Part shown: positions 43,181-53,895 of the stretch, one piece after another
Layout: every line of letters starts with the position of its first letter
Numbering within the stretch: the first letter of the stretch is position 1
NCBI GenBank assembly: GCA_020975725.1
Contig: QXJR01000003.1
Span: 1,054,001 to 1,118,000, forward strand
DNA length: 64,000 nucleotides
Direction: 5' to 3'
Origin: Picocystis sp. L7
Lineage: Eukaryota; Chlorophyta; Picocystophyceae; Picocystales; Picocystaceae
The notes under the pieces: generated by a model
Told to the model about the DNA's origin: nothing
The model's input: only the letters and a program-made list of their open reading frames with translations
Database searches by the model: none
Position numbers and translations under genes: made by a program

Positions 43181-46100
43181 ATGGTAAACTCCAGGACCGG
43201 TCCAGTCACGTGTGTCTTCGACGAACGAATGGCGATGGATGCGCTGCGTGCTTTGGTGCAGCGGGGCACGAAGCTCCAATGGCGACTCGTGGAAGCGCGT
43301 TCGGAGCTGCCAAAGGCAATGGTGGATCCAAAGAGCGACGAAGCACGGCGTCATGCGCCCGTGCTGCTCGATTTCCGATACCTCAAGTGTCCCGACCTCT
43401 ACGAAGAGCGCATCCGTGCCAGCGAAACTGCGCGAGCACTCGACGAAGAATTCAACAGGAACGCTTCGCAAGCGGTGGAAAAGTGCGTGGATGTCTTTCG
43501 GGACGTCTCCGACTACTTCGAGGACGTGCTGATTGCTTGCGGGAAGGCCGAGGTGCGTGACGTTGCGAAAAGGAACGAAGGCAACGATACTGAAAAACCG
43601 ACACACCGAAGATGGAGCTCGACACGTTGAAGCGAGGAGCGAATGCTGACTTTTGAACACGAAACGGATGCCTACTGTCGTGGACAAAACGAACATCAAT
43701 GCACCGGGTGCCTCGCACGTTGTGCCTGTTGCTGCACCGGTGGACGGCCTGCAGGAAGAGGACGAAGCTTCATCCGGGAGTAGCGCCAGAGATGCCTGGA
43801 TCGTGGAAGTTCTCTACCGATTCGGCTTGGTACTTCTTGGACTTCTCGATCGATTTCCTGGGAAGACGAGAGAAAAGTTGCTCGTGTCCTTCTTCAGGTG
43901 CAAGGGGACCAGCAGTGTGGCCAACATCAAGACCATATGCTTGGTGTGCCGTGCAGTAGAGAAGCACAGAAGCTTGTGGCAACGCTTGGGACAGTACAGA
44001 GTAGAAGAATACTTTTCTCGTTTTTTGATCCCTGCACATGTTCTTCAATCTTCCATCGACTGGATTGAACACGGCGGCAGATGCAGGGAAGCAGAAAGTC
44101 CTGACCGAGCTATATCCAACGACCCTGCTTTCTTGTCCTGTAGGCTGTTTGTGCTTCTCTATTCTGCACCGTCTGTGTTAGAGAGTGGAACTTCTCGAAT
44201 GAGAGGGCTAGTCGAATTGTTCTTTCATGACAACTGGATTCTGTCCCATTCACTCGGGGAAACGGTGGACATATCTGTGGCTTGGGCTCCCTACAAGGCT
44301 GCAAACCAGGCCCTAAGCTCAACCCTATCCACCTCTAAGGCCAAAAAGTTAGCAACTTTGCACACAAAAGCTCTGGGAAGCTTGGAGAAGCAGATTCTGA
44401 CGTTTGTGACTAACGACGACCATTTTGAGGATTGCGTTTTGACTGGCATTCAAACCTTGTTAGATATCCAACGTTCGGCGCACGCTTCATTAAGATGGAT
44501 TGTTTTGCACTCTTTGTTTTCTGCAAACAGAAAGATTGTAGAAGCAGTGAGATCATGCTGCATTGGCTCCAGGTCCATCTTTGAATTTCTCCTCCTTGTT
44601 TCCAAATTCGACCACCGGGTAAATGCAGCTTGCAGGCAACTTGGAAAAAAGAAGCAAGTAGCTTTGAACTCTTCCCTTGATCAGGCTAAGCACTTTATTA
44701 CCACTCTCCTAGATCTCATGCGCCCGTCGGAGAACTTGCATGATGCAGAGGACTACGAAGATGCGGTCACCCAGTTGGCATATGTGAAAGGAGAGTTCGA
44801 CACCATCCAAGCAGCGGAGATGGCAGACATTGAGCTTTACCAAACCATTCTGGACCAGGCCCAAGAACTTGAATGGAGCAATCAATACTTCCTGCAAAAC
44901 AGTCATATGAATCACTATCTTGCAGAAACCTGCACTCATCTTGCACGCATTGTGAGAATTTTAGGGAGCACCAAGTCAGAATGTTCTGTTGTTCATGACT
45001 GTGAAAGCATGTTTGTATGGGCTGCTTTGCTTGGAAGACCTGGTAACAAAAGTGACACCACGTTGACCACTATCACGTTGGAGTGCCTGAAGGACCCTTC
45101 CGTTGTAAGCGACATTGGATTGGTGTACTTGAAAGTGAAGGCAGGTATGGACACCTTTTTGAAAGGAATGCCAGGACATGAATTGGATAATCTTGATGTC
45201 AGCACTGAACAATTTTACTCCACAATCCTGAACAAGTATATTGTCAAGGTACTTGAGGATGTGCCCTTCACTATCTTCCACATTGTTTCTGACCTTCTTG
45301 TCTTCGAATACAATTGGATGCATACCTCAAACCTAGCAGAGAAGAAGTCTAGCCCCCTTGTGCGGCGCGAGCGTTCCACACGGAGAAAGCTGCATGCGAG
45401 GGCATTTCGGGAGGTCTGTAGATTTACAGGTGCGCTGCGAAGCATGAATAAGGCATTTGCAGGTATAATCAGGGTCCAGCCAGAGGAGGTCTTGGATGTA
45501 TGTTACCGTAAGCATCTTTCTATGTCTTTGCACAAATTATGCGAAGAGGTTTTTAACTTCGGAAAAAGCCAATCTGGTACTATCCACTTCTCAGTGCCTT
45601 CTAGAGGAGGTGACAAGGGGTCCACGACGCACTACTCGTTGCGGGTGAAGGAGCTCGGCGATTTTCTTGCTATGTATCAGAAGCTACTGGAAGATTTGCA
45701 AGATTTCGTTCCCATGGCGTGCATGCATGTCTGGAGGGAAGAATTCAACAAAGTACTCATTTCAGCTGCTTCATCTGCCATTCACCGGAGGTTGCGCACC
45801 AAAGGTCGTAGGTCTGACCGTTCACTGGAGCCTCCAGCCAATTTTATGGAGCGCATCGTGAGCTACCTGCACCAGATGAGTCATCCAATGCAATCGATGT
45901 ATTTGAAGCCTTTGTGCAGTTGGTATGGTTCCTCAGGTGAGGAGATGCTGGGAATTGCATTTTTCTCGCAGTTGCAGGATAGCATGGGTCAGACATGCCT
46001 TTGTTGTATTGATAGCATCCTTGAATCCTGCGTCGTGCTGCAAATACAAGAAGTCTTCAAACGGTACCAAGTGAATACGACAGAAGAGCTAGCCTTTCAC

Positions 46101-46949
46101 AATATGGTGTCAAAGATGGCCAATGACATGAATGACCCATATTTGACTGCATGTGAGCCACAGGCAAAAATATTGGGTGCTTGTGATCGCATCAGCAGGG
46201 AGCACAGTAACTCCTTGAAGCTGCTGTGTGAGCAGCTAGCGTTTGTGGGTCAAAACCAGCTTTTGCGAAAGCGTTTGAATGCTGGCATTAGAGTGGCATC
46301 TGAGTACCAAAACAAGGCATTATTGGGTGCTACGATGACTGCGAATTCCGCTCTAGGAAGAAGTGTGCACAGAGGTACTGCTTCTAAAGATCCGAGGAAT
46401 GTCCACGACGAGGAAGATTCCGGCAGTGATAGTTTGTTTGCGGTTATGCATCACTTCCAGAAGTGGTCTGGTCAGCTTACTGAAGGTTCTCCTAGCCAGT
46501 CTGGAGAGGCCGAAGTTCCTCACATGCACCTGCTTGCCTTCATAATTACCGTGTTTGCGTTACCTAGCTACTGCTTCGATGAGAGGCTGTCCTCTTTGGT
46601 AAGAGAGAAGGGCAAGGATGCTGTCGATGCGGCACCTCTCATTGCTGGCTTGGCAACCCTCTTGCAGTGTTTCCCTGCAGACGTGGTGGAGCTGTACATG
46701 CTTCTGGTAGCCCAGTACATACGGACACAGTTAGTATTGAATGCAGAAGACGTTCACCATGCCATGGAAAGTAGCCTTTTTAGCACAGGAATAAGCGGGG
46801 CTACAGAGATCACTGATGTTTCAAGAGGTGCACCACGGCAGGCTTTGTCTGCATCCTCGTGGTTGGCTGAATTCTCGCTTGCATGTGGGTTTCCCAAGCA
46901 AGCCCACCAGGAATACTTCCCCCCCTACGCCCATGGGGACATGCTTTGA
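43181..46949 (+). CDS. WASHC5: WASH complex subunit strumpellin (WASHC5)
   Basis: Scaffold subunit of the WASH complex, which drives Arp2/3 actin assembly on endosomes. Exon 1 runs from 43181 or, more likely, 43229 (MDALRALVQRGTKLQWRL follows) to 43552. Exon 2 is 43755-46949. The 202-nt intron has donor GTGCGT, phase 0, acceptor GCAG. The product is 1,172 residues from 43229; the human protein is 1,159. Colinear family blocks include LLDFRYLKCPDLYEERI (human FDFSYFKGPELWE), LVSFFRCKGTSSVANI, FFHDNWILSHSLGETVDISV with WAPYKAANQALSSTL, and VAQYIRTQLV near the end. The all-helical layout and length agree. The copia element now abuts its 5' end, so the native promoter may be displaced or cut. Confidence 0.9.
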
Positions 46950-46956
46950 ATTTTCC

Positions 46957-46965
46957 TGTAAATAA
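46957..46965 (+). terminator. Possible polyadenylation signal of strumpellin
   Basis: TGTAA overlapping AATAAA (TGTAAATAAA) begins 8 bases after the stop codon. TGTAA is the green-algal signal and AATAAA the general eukaryotic one. The closeness to the stop codon makes it tentative. Confidence 0.35.
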
Positions 46966-47199
46966 AGCAATAATCTGACAACAACTTGCCGTTCGTGTCA
47001 AAGGTTCGGGTGGTGCCATATACTGCGCCAGGTATGGATCGCGCTGGTTCAGTATGAGGAGATGGAGAGGAAAGAACGAGTAAAGACTCGCATTGATTGC
47101 ATGTCATAAGACTCGGCTACTTTTGGATATACATGATGCTTGTCAAAAGAGGAGGAAAGGAAATGCCTTTCCTTGACAGAGCAACATGGGATTCTACGC

Positions 47200-48381
47200 T
47201 CACTCCCACTTTGAGGCAACCACCTCTGCAAGGTCCACAACACGTTGGCTGTAGCCCCACTCGTTGTCGTACCAGGCGACAATCTTCACCATGTCATCGC
47301 CCATGACCATCGTGAGGGAAGCATCCACAGTGGAAGAAACATCCGCTCCCTTGAAATCGCTGGAAACAAGAGGCTCATCGCACACTGCAAGGATGCCCTT
47401 CATGGGCCCATCGGCTGCCTCACGGAAGGCAGCATTGACTTCCTCCGTGAAGGTCTTCTTCTCCACCTGCACCACCAGGTCTACGACGGAGACATTGGGC
47501 GTAGGTACGCGCAAAGCAATGCCGTTCAGCTTGCCCTTCATATTAGGTAGGACCAGCGCCACAGCCTTGGCTGCCCCCGTGGAGGTAGGAACGATGTTCA
47601 AGGCAGCAGCACGGGCTCTGCGGAGATCCCTGTGGGACGCGTCCAGAATGCGCTGATCGCCGGTATAGGAATGGGTGGTGGTCATCGTTCCTTTGATGAT
47701 GCCAAACTTCTCGTCCATGACCTTCACGAAGGGCGCCATGCAGTTGGTTGTGCACGACGCATTGGAGATGATGGTGTCCGAGTGCTTGTAATCGCCCTCG
47801 TTCACACCGACCACATAGGTGGGGATGGGTCCCTTGCCCGGGGCTGTGATCAGCACCTTCTTGGCTCCTGCCGTGATGTGCTTTCCAGCACCGGCTTCGT
47901 CCACGAACACACCGGTTCCTTCGATGACGAGGTCGATCTTACGGTCGGCCCAAGGCAGCTTGAGGGGATCACGGCTGGACACGATTTCGATGACCTTGCC
48001 GTCGACGGAGATGTGAGAATCGTCCACGATCTTGACGTCGGCGTTGAAGGTTCCCAGCATGGAATCGTACTTGAGCAGATGGGAGGCTTGCTTGACACCT
48101 CCAGAATCGTTGATGGTGGTCACGTCGAGGAGCGAGTTCTCGCGTCCGTGCCAGCAACGCAGGAAGTTGCGTCCGATGCGGCCGAATCCGTTGATGGCCA
48201 CGTTGATCTTGGCGGAGGTCACGCTTTTGTCTCCATTGGCTTGGATCCTGGTGGCTCTCCTCGTGGACACGGCGAAGGCTTCTTGGTGTTGGTTGCACCT
48301 CCTGGCTCCGGCCTTTCCGAAGGACGCCTTCTTCATGCCGCAGTAATCGGGGACGCACACCTTGGCGGACATGGTCATCAT
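47200..48381 (-). CDS. GAPA: Plastid NADP-dependent glyceraldehyde-3-phosphate dehydrogenase A
   Basis: Calvin-cycle enzyme reducing 1,3-bisphosphoglycerate. 393 residues from ATG 48381. A ~50-residue transit peptide rich in Ala, Arg and Lys ([16 protein letters not shown]) precedes the Rossmann start [20 protein letters not shown]. The catalytic Cys210 lies in [29 protein letters not shown] and [15 protein letters not shown] are green GapA blocks. It ends [13 protein letters not shown] without the C-terminal extension of GapB, so redox control by CP12 or partner subunits is expected rather than autonomous. The whole gene is GC-rich, fitting high expression. It is head to head with UQCC1. Confidence 0.96.
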   Translation of the reverse strand: MMTMSAKVCVPDYCGMKKASFGKAGARRCNQHQEAFAVSTRRATRIQANGDKSVTSAKINVAINGFGRIGRNFLRCWHGRENSLLDVTTINDSGGVKQASHLLKYDSMLGTFNADVKIVDDSHISVDGKVIEIVSSRDPLKLPWADRKIDLVIEGTGVFVDEAGAGKHITAGAKKVLITAPGKGPIPTYVVGVNEGDYKHSDTIISNASCTTNCMAPFVKVMDEKFGIIKGTMTTTHSYTGDQRILDASHRDLRRARAAALNIVPTSTGAAKAVALVLPNMKGKLNGIALRVPTPNVSVVDLVVQVEKKTFTEEVNAAFREAADGPMKGILAVCDEPLVSSDFKGADVSSTVDASLTMVMGDDMVKIVAWYDNEWGYSQRVVDLAEVVASKWE

Positions 48382-49246
48382 TCTCGTCGTATGCACACGC
48401 TGTGCGTTTCCACCGTCAGCCTACACGTTCTCTCCCACGCTTGCACGCGCTTGTGGATCCATGGATCCGAGGTCGAAGGAAGGAGAGGGAAAAGGAGGGG
48501 GGTTCTTCCCTTATCCACTCTCCTCCGCCTCCGGTTCCCGCCCGTTCCTTCCCCTCCTTCCTCGCGTCTCCCGTCCATCCGTCCCGTGCTTCCTCCCCTC
48601 CTCGTCCTCCCCTTTCGCGTCTCGGACGGGTCCGCCATCCTCGCGCGTGTGCGACGTACCGCGTGCACGTGTGGCGGCCGGACAGATAAGGACCTCAGCC
48701 GACGTGATCTGGTGGGGAACACGGATGATGGACCTGGGCCACACGTGCCATGGACGGGCAGGGGACCTCGACGGCACCGGGGAAGGGGGGAAGGAACGGA
48801 GGCGGGGAGGAAGGGGGAGGGAGGCGGGGAGGGACCGATGGGCGACGAGGAGGAGACGCTCCGCGGGGAACGGTGGGGGATGGACGCAATCCAGGGGGTC
48901 GGGAGGGGACGAAACGGGGGAGTGGGGAGGGGTGCTGCAGAGGATCGAGACGGGGCGGAGGGAACGGGGAGACCGGAGGACCCCCTTCCTTCGATCCTCG
49001 ACCGAGTCGCACCGGTCGTTCGGGTCCATCCTCCCTTTCGAACCCGATGGAAACGCCCTTGGGATCGGATGGACCAACCCCCCCACCCGTCCCTCTCTCT
49101 CTGTCAACCCTCTCTGTCAACCCTCTCTCTCTCTCGACTCTCTCTCTCTCTCAACCCTCCCTCTCTCTCAACCCTCTCTCTCTGTCCATTCTCTGTGTTT
49201 TGGGTGTCCAGGGAGGGACGAGAGGGCAGTCGAGACGGCCACGACG
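48382..49246. promoter_or_regulatory. Divergent promoter region of GAPA and UQCC1
   Basis: 865 bp, very GC-rich. Contains the CT-rich repeat tract (listed) and TTTCGAACCCGAT at 49036-49048. Large open frames on both strands here are composition effects. Confidence 0.5.
49090..49200 (+). repeat. CTCTCTGTCAACC-type pyrimidine tract
   Basis: An imperfect CT-rich tract with about five CAACCCTC units (CTCTGTCAACCCTCTCTGTC and variants) 50-160 bp before the UQCC1 start codon. CT tracts near transcription starts occur in plant promoters. Confidence 0.7.
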
Positions 49247-50054
49247 ATGGCGATGGTGCGCGGAATGCTGGCGCGAACGATGCGCACCTGTTCGACGCAG
49301 GCGATCGGAGGCGAGTGGCAGGAGGCGAGGAAGGTGCTGGAGATGCCACCTGCCTCGCTGGAAGTGCCGCCCAGGGGCGTCCAGCTGCGACAGGAGGTCG
49401 TGCAGAATCCGATCCTGCGTGCGCTCGTGTGGGCCATGGGCTATCACAGCAAAGAATCGAGCCTCCTGCGCGCGTCCGAGAACCTGATGCAAGCCACCAA
49501 GGAGCAGATGGACAACGAAAGGCTGTTCCTGGGTGAGTGGAAGAACGAAAGGCGCCACCTCGACCGATGGACCTGCGTGCGTTGCTGACGTGGACGAACG
49601 ACGGCACGTACCAACAGCGGCGGGAATGCCCAGGAAGTTCGCCACCACGCACGGTTTGTACTGCCTGCACATCTGGATGCTGCTGGACAGGCTGAGATCC
49701 GAAGGCAAAGACGGAACCCGACTCACTCAGATGACCTACGACAAGTTCCAACACGACGTGGAACTCTTGGTGCGTCAAGAAGGGGTCAAAGTCAGGGTCA
49801 GCAAATGGCTGAAAGAACTGGAAAAGAACTTCTATGGAGCATGCGTGGCCTACGACAAAGCGATGAAGGACGAGGACCAGGAAGAACTGCAACGAAGCCT
49901 GTACAGGAACGTCTACCATCAGGAAGGCGAAGAAGCGAACGCTGCCTTCCTCGCGAAATACGTACGCAGGGAAGTGGAGTGCCTCTCGCTCACGGACAGG
50001 AAAGCGATGCTGGCTGGACACATCCAATTCTCGGACCTCTCTCCGCAAGGATGA
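49247..50054 (+). CDS. Cytochrome bc1 complex chaperone (CBP3/UQCC1)
   Basis: Assembly factor for cytochrome b of respiratory complex III. Exon 1 is 49247-49532 and exon 2 is 49618-50054. The 85-nt intron (donor GTGAGT, phase 1) joins ERLFL to AAGMPRKFATTHGLYCLHIW, which leads into the ubiquinol-cytochrome c chaperone domain. Total 240 residues. The domain reads HIWMLLDRLRSEGKDG and ends AAFLAKYVRREVECL, in the right order for the family. The N terminus (MAMVRGMLARTMRTCSTQ) is a mitochondrial-type presequence. Two later ATGs (49253, 49265) could also start it. Confidence 0.88.
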
Positions 50055-50210
50055 GGGCACGAAAGACACAGAAGCGCATCCGAACCCGACCGTCGGTGTC
50101 CAAGCCTCGTCCGTCCGAACCGCGTCCCGGCGGACCGATGCACGAGAGGCGAATAAAAGCCGAACGAAACATGTGGAAGGCAAGTGCACACGGTGTAAAT
50201 AATGTTTAAC

Positions 50211-52499
50211 CTACATGAAGACGGGTTGGTAGGACGAAGATCCTCCACGCAACTCGCCCTGCTCGAACTTTCCGTAAGCCTCTTTCAGGGAATCAAACAC
50301 GACATCTGCTATGTACTCCTGCTCCGCAGTGGCTCCACGCTGGCGAACCTTGTCTGGATGCACCACTGTGATGGCTTTCCTGTATTGCTTCTTCACACTC
50401 GAAGCGTCAACGAGGTCCATCATGTTGATCTGCTTCCAGCCGCAACTCTCCCAAAGTACCTTGTCCAAGCTGCCCAGCAGTGCTCGTATGTTGCCACGGC
50501 TACGATGCGACCAGGCTTTCAAATCGCTCCCTAACCTTGCCGAAGCATCGTCGCGAGCTTCTCTCTTTTCTTTTTCTTCTTGATCCCACACTTGCTTCTC
50601 AGCCATCTTCTCGTTGATCCGTGCTTGGACACGAGCTTCCCTCTGTGCTTTCAGCTCTGCTCGACTAGGTGCACTGGACATCCCTCGACCGGAGCTCTTT
50701 CCTACCGAAAATTCCTTGTGTACGGAGGCACTTGCGCTGCTCTCGTAACTGAACATAGAATCAAGTTGGTCGACATGGCTGGCAACGCAGCTCTCTTTCA
50801 AAGCATCATGCCCATGATTCACCAAATCTTGCATCTGTTCAGTGTTGGTGGGATCCGCTTGTCTGACTTGGCTTTCGGAACGCCTTGGCGCACCTTCCTG
50901 CACATCTGGGCAAGAAGACGAGCGAGATGGTCTTTTTTTAGCAGATTCTGGCTGCTGCTCGCTGGAAGGATTCGGTCCTCGGGCCTTGACCCTCCTCGGG
51001 GGACCCCCCTTGCGGGAGGGCTCGGTGTTCAAACGTCTCAAAATAGAGTTTCTCTCGTCTACGTCCATGGCCAATAGCGCAGCTTCTCTATCTTCGGACG
51101 AAAGGCTTTGAATTTGCTCTGCCATGGTTTTGAGTTCTTCGTCTCTTTGCTCGACAGACTTTACACCACTATTCCTCCAAGACTTCATGTGCTTGTCAAA
51201 CCTCTTTTCTGCTTCACTCCTCACCTTTGCAGAGAGCTTCTTTACCGCACTGAATGCATTCTTCATCTTGTCGTTTGTTGATCTTGGCCGTGCGGTCCCG
51301 AACCCACTCCCAGTACTGCGAGGGGGGTCTTGTGCCTGATGGGTATTGTCATGAAAACTGTGGCTTTGAACCACTTCCTCATACGGAGGGGGGCCATCCT
51401 CTAGCCCCTCACCCCTGTAATCTTCAACCTTAAGCTGTGAATGCGACTTCTCTTCCTTGGAGCTTTTTGCAGCTGCAGCTCGCCTACCAATACTTATTAC
51501 CTCATCCACTTCCCCATAAAAGTCTTCATACTCACGTGTACCAAGATGCTCAATCGACGAGGGAGAATCAGGCTCTTCAACCTGTAGGGTATGTCCCGAC
51601 CCAGGCACTGTGTCAAAGAGGCCTACATCATCGAAACCTTCTATCCTCGAAGTGCTTGATTGTGCCCCAGGAACATCGCCTGAATGTGCAGAATTGGCTT
51701 CTCGCTTGTCCTGAGGAACTGCATCGAAGAGTCCGATTGACTCGTCCAGGCCTAACTTTGCAATATCGTCTGCCATACTGTCAGATGCACGATATGCTCC
51801 CGCACTGTATGCGGGGCTTCCAAAAAACTCCAGTGGATCTTCGCCTGGAGCAGAACTTTCCGCGTAAGATCCTCCATCCGCGCTCAGTTCACCAAAGCTT
51901 TGAGCACTGGCAAAGGCATCTAAACCAGATGTTTCAACTCGAGCCCCACTTCCGCCCCTTGCTTCGTTTGCAGGACCACCGCTGGAGGGTGGACTTTCCC
52001 TTTCCAACGGAATACATGGACCACACACCTCAGTCAGCCAACACTCTGCGCAGATTACAGCACGCCAGCGACGGTTCCTACGATACAACGTTTTCGAGCA
52101 GCTACACTGGCTCGATCCCCGCGTGTTGAAGATTCTATTCATCTGTGATCCGACCTGTAGATGTTGTTGGGTTCCATCTCACCTTTTCTTCTCGTTCATC
52201 AAGTTTTTCCCGACGTCTTGCCAGAGGCTGTCGAGGTGGTGGGACGGCGTGCTGCCCGTCCAGAAATTATCTTTGGCGACTGCAGGTTTCTTCCTTGCAG
52301 CCGCACGTGCGATCGGCTGGGTAGGGCTCTCTCGACGGTCGTAGGAGGACGCAGCAGGCTTCCTGTGCACCTCTTCCGACGCCTTGCTGCGCTCTTTCGC
52401 CGCGGCCATGGGCTTCCCTGCCGGCACTCCGTACCCGAGATCCGCGAGGGAACCGTTCAGGCTCCTCGCCAGCTCGTCATTGAGCCGATCGAACGACAT
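50211..52499 (-). CDS. Auxilin-like J-domain protein
   Basis: Clathrin-uncoating co-chaperone of the auxilin family. Exon 1 (52499-52183) starts MSFDRLNDELARSLNGSLADL. A GTGAGA donor follows, phase 2. The long second exon ends at 50211; its start is between about 52135 and 51999, with several phase-compatible acceptors. The C terminus is the auxilin J domain: SRGNIRALLGSLDKVLWESC then YRKAITVVHPDKVRQRGA, with HPD intact, then YIADVVFDSLKEAYGKFE. The middle is low-complexity and acidic, with short DPLEFF-like, DAFASAQSF and IGLFDAVP motifs that could bind clathrin or adaptors. A charged coiled helix (about ARVQARINEKMAEKQVWDQE) precedes the J domain. It converges on UQCC1. Confidence 0.87.
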
Positions 52500-53091
52500 T
52501 TCGACCCGTGAAGACGCGCCTTGCGCCGTGCAGCGGACGCGAAGCACGGACTGGTGCTGTCTCACTGGCACGAAAGGGAGGGAGAAAGGATCCCAAGACG
52601 ATGAACCGGGGATGTCCGAGGTATCGATCGAATGGGGGCAAGATATCGATCGGATGGGGGTTAGATATCGATCGGATGGGGGCAAGATATCGATCGGATG
52701 GGGGCAAGATATCGATCGGAGTCGGACGAGGTGTCGATGGAGGTGCACGTGACCCACACCCGGTCGATGGAAGAACACGAGAGAGTTCGATGCCTTCGCG
52801 TCAGCGAAGAGGGACGACTCGGATCCAGGACAGCTCCGAAAACCAAGGGAACGTCGAAGTGCACAAGCAATTGCTGCACACCCTGCAGAGTCGACACGAC
52901 TGGAAAGGATGAAGACAGCCGGAAAGCCGATGGTCCAACCAACGTACGAGTATGGGTTTGACAGGGACGTTCTTACTGTTGCTGACTATGCAATAGCACT
53001 CCTCACGATTCCTGCGCGAATCCGTTCCAAACTTTCTCAAGACTAGAAAGGATACACCCGTCCCCTTGCACAATCGATCGTAGCAGCGATT
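52500..53091. other. Auxilin promoter / intergenic
   Basis: About 590 bp between the 3' end of a small gene (53092) and the auxilin start, both minus-strand. Contains the 22-bp tandem repeats listed next. No gene seen. Confidence 0.5.
52620..52725. repeat. 22-bp tandem repeat, about 4.8 copies
   Basis: Units starting at 52620, 52642, 52664, 52686 and a partial at 52708. The consensus begins GATATCGATCGG and ends GGGGGCAA. Each unit contains ATCGAT and GATATC palindromes. It lies about 120-225 bp upstream of the auxilin start codon. Twenty-two is not a multiple of three, and no frame is conserved, so it is non-coding. Confidence 0.9.
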
Positions 53092-53570
53092 TTATTTGGC
53101 CTCCTCCTTCGATCCCTTGCCTCCAAAGATCTTGGAGGCTCCGAAGATGACCACGGCCCAACCTCCCAACACAGCAAACACAATCTGCAAGTGAACGAGC
53201 GCGAAAGGCACCGATCGAATCGGTATGTCAGTCCCCGTGCACAAGCACACCACTGCGCAGGCACCGCACAAGACCCTTCACACGTACATGTTCTTCCTTC
53301 CACCTGCTTGGGTTCATGGGATCCACCCAAGGATACTGGACTTTCGATGCCTCTCCAGGTTCTGTCGGTCGAAGATCACCATGCCTCGTTGGGTCAGTTT
53401 CGGTTGGAGCTCCCTTTCGTGCTGCAGGTTCGAAGCTCCTCTCGGGTTCCGTGCGCTGTCGTTCCGCTTCGAGGCTCACCCGCCGCGAAACCCCTCCTTT
53501 GCACCGCCTCCGCCTTCTGAGGTGCGCCTCGCAGCAGCCTGGAGGCCACCTGGCGTGCCGCAGCCTGCAT
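53092..53570 (-). CDS. Small three-exon single-helix mitochondrial-type protein
   Basis: A gene visible only after splicing. Exon A (53570-53480) encodes a presequence-like start (MQAAARQVASRLLRGAPQKA, then RRGFAA). Exon B starts at 53421 or 53361 and ends at 53288 (VQYPWVDPMNPSRWKEEH). Exon C (53184-53092) is IVFAVLGGWAVVIFGASKIF followed by GGKGSKEEAK and stop. Donors are GTGAGC and GTACGT; both acceptors for exon B keep the frame, giving 105 or 85 residues. The layout (presequence, short matrix part, one helix, lysine tail) is typical of accessory subunits of respiratory complexes. I do not recognise which one. Head to head with the TWD40-1 gene. Confidence 0.7.
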
Positions 53571-53895
53571 CCTTCCTTGCTTGCTTGTCCTGGTGGTTGC
53601 GTCTCTGACTGGATCGAATGAAACACAGGAACGTAGGGTTGTGCCCGACCACCCACCGAAGAGGTTCACACCGTGGGAACCCATGGATCCGGGGAAATTG
53701 CCTCCCTTCTGCTCTGTGCCCCCGGGTCCGGTCGGGCTCGCGTCCCTCACCGCTCCCTCGGTGGAAAAGGGTCCCCTGGGGATCCAGGGTGGGGCGACCC
53801 CAGGATGGAAAACCTCGGTGCAGAACAGGGTCTACACCACGCGGCGTGCGTGCGTGTGTGTGTGTTTTCGTGCGTGTGCGTTTGACCGACACGCG
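53571..53895. other. Divergent promoter region with GT run
   Basis: 325 bp between start codons of the small membrane-protein gene and TWD40-1. Contains a GTGCGTGCGTGTGTGTG tract at about 53844-53866. No gene. Confidence 0.5.

Noticed and set aside
42856-43269. Open frame spanning the LTR edge and strumpellin 5' region
   Set aside because: Chance frame across the insertion boundary, antisense to WASHC5.
47632-49536. 634-codon plus-strand frame opposite GAPA
   Set aside because: Mirror of the GC-rich GAPA coding strand plus promoter; not protein-like.
52620-52725. Possible CRISPR-like array
   Set aside because: The repeats are directly head to tail without spacers in a eukaryotic promoter; it is a minisatellite.
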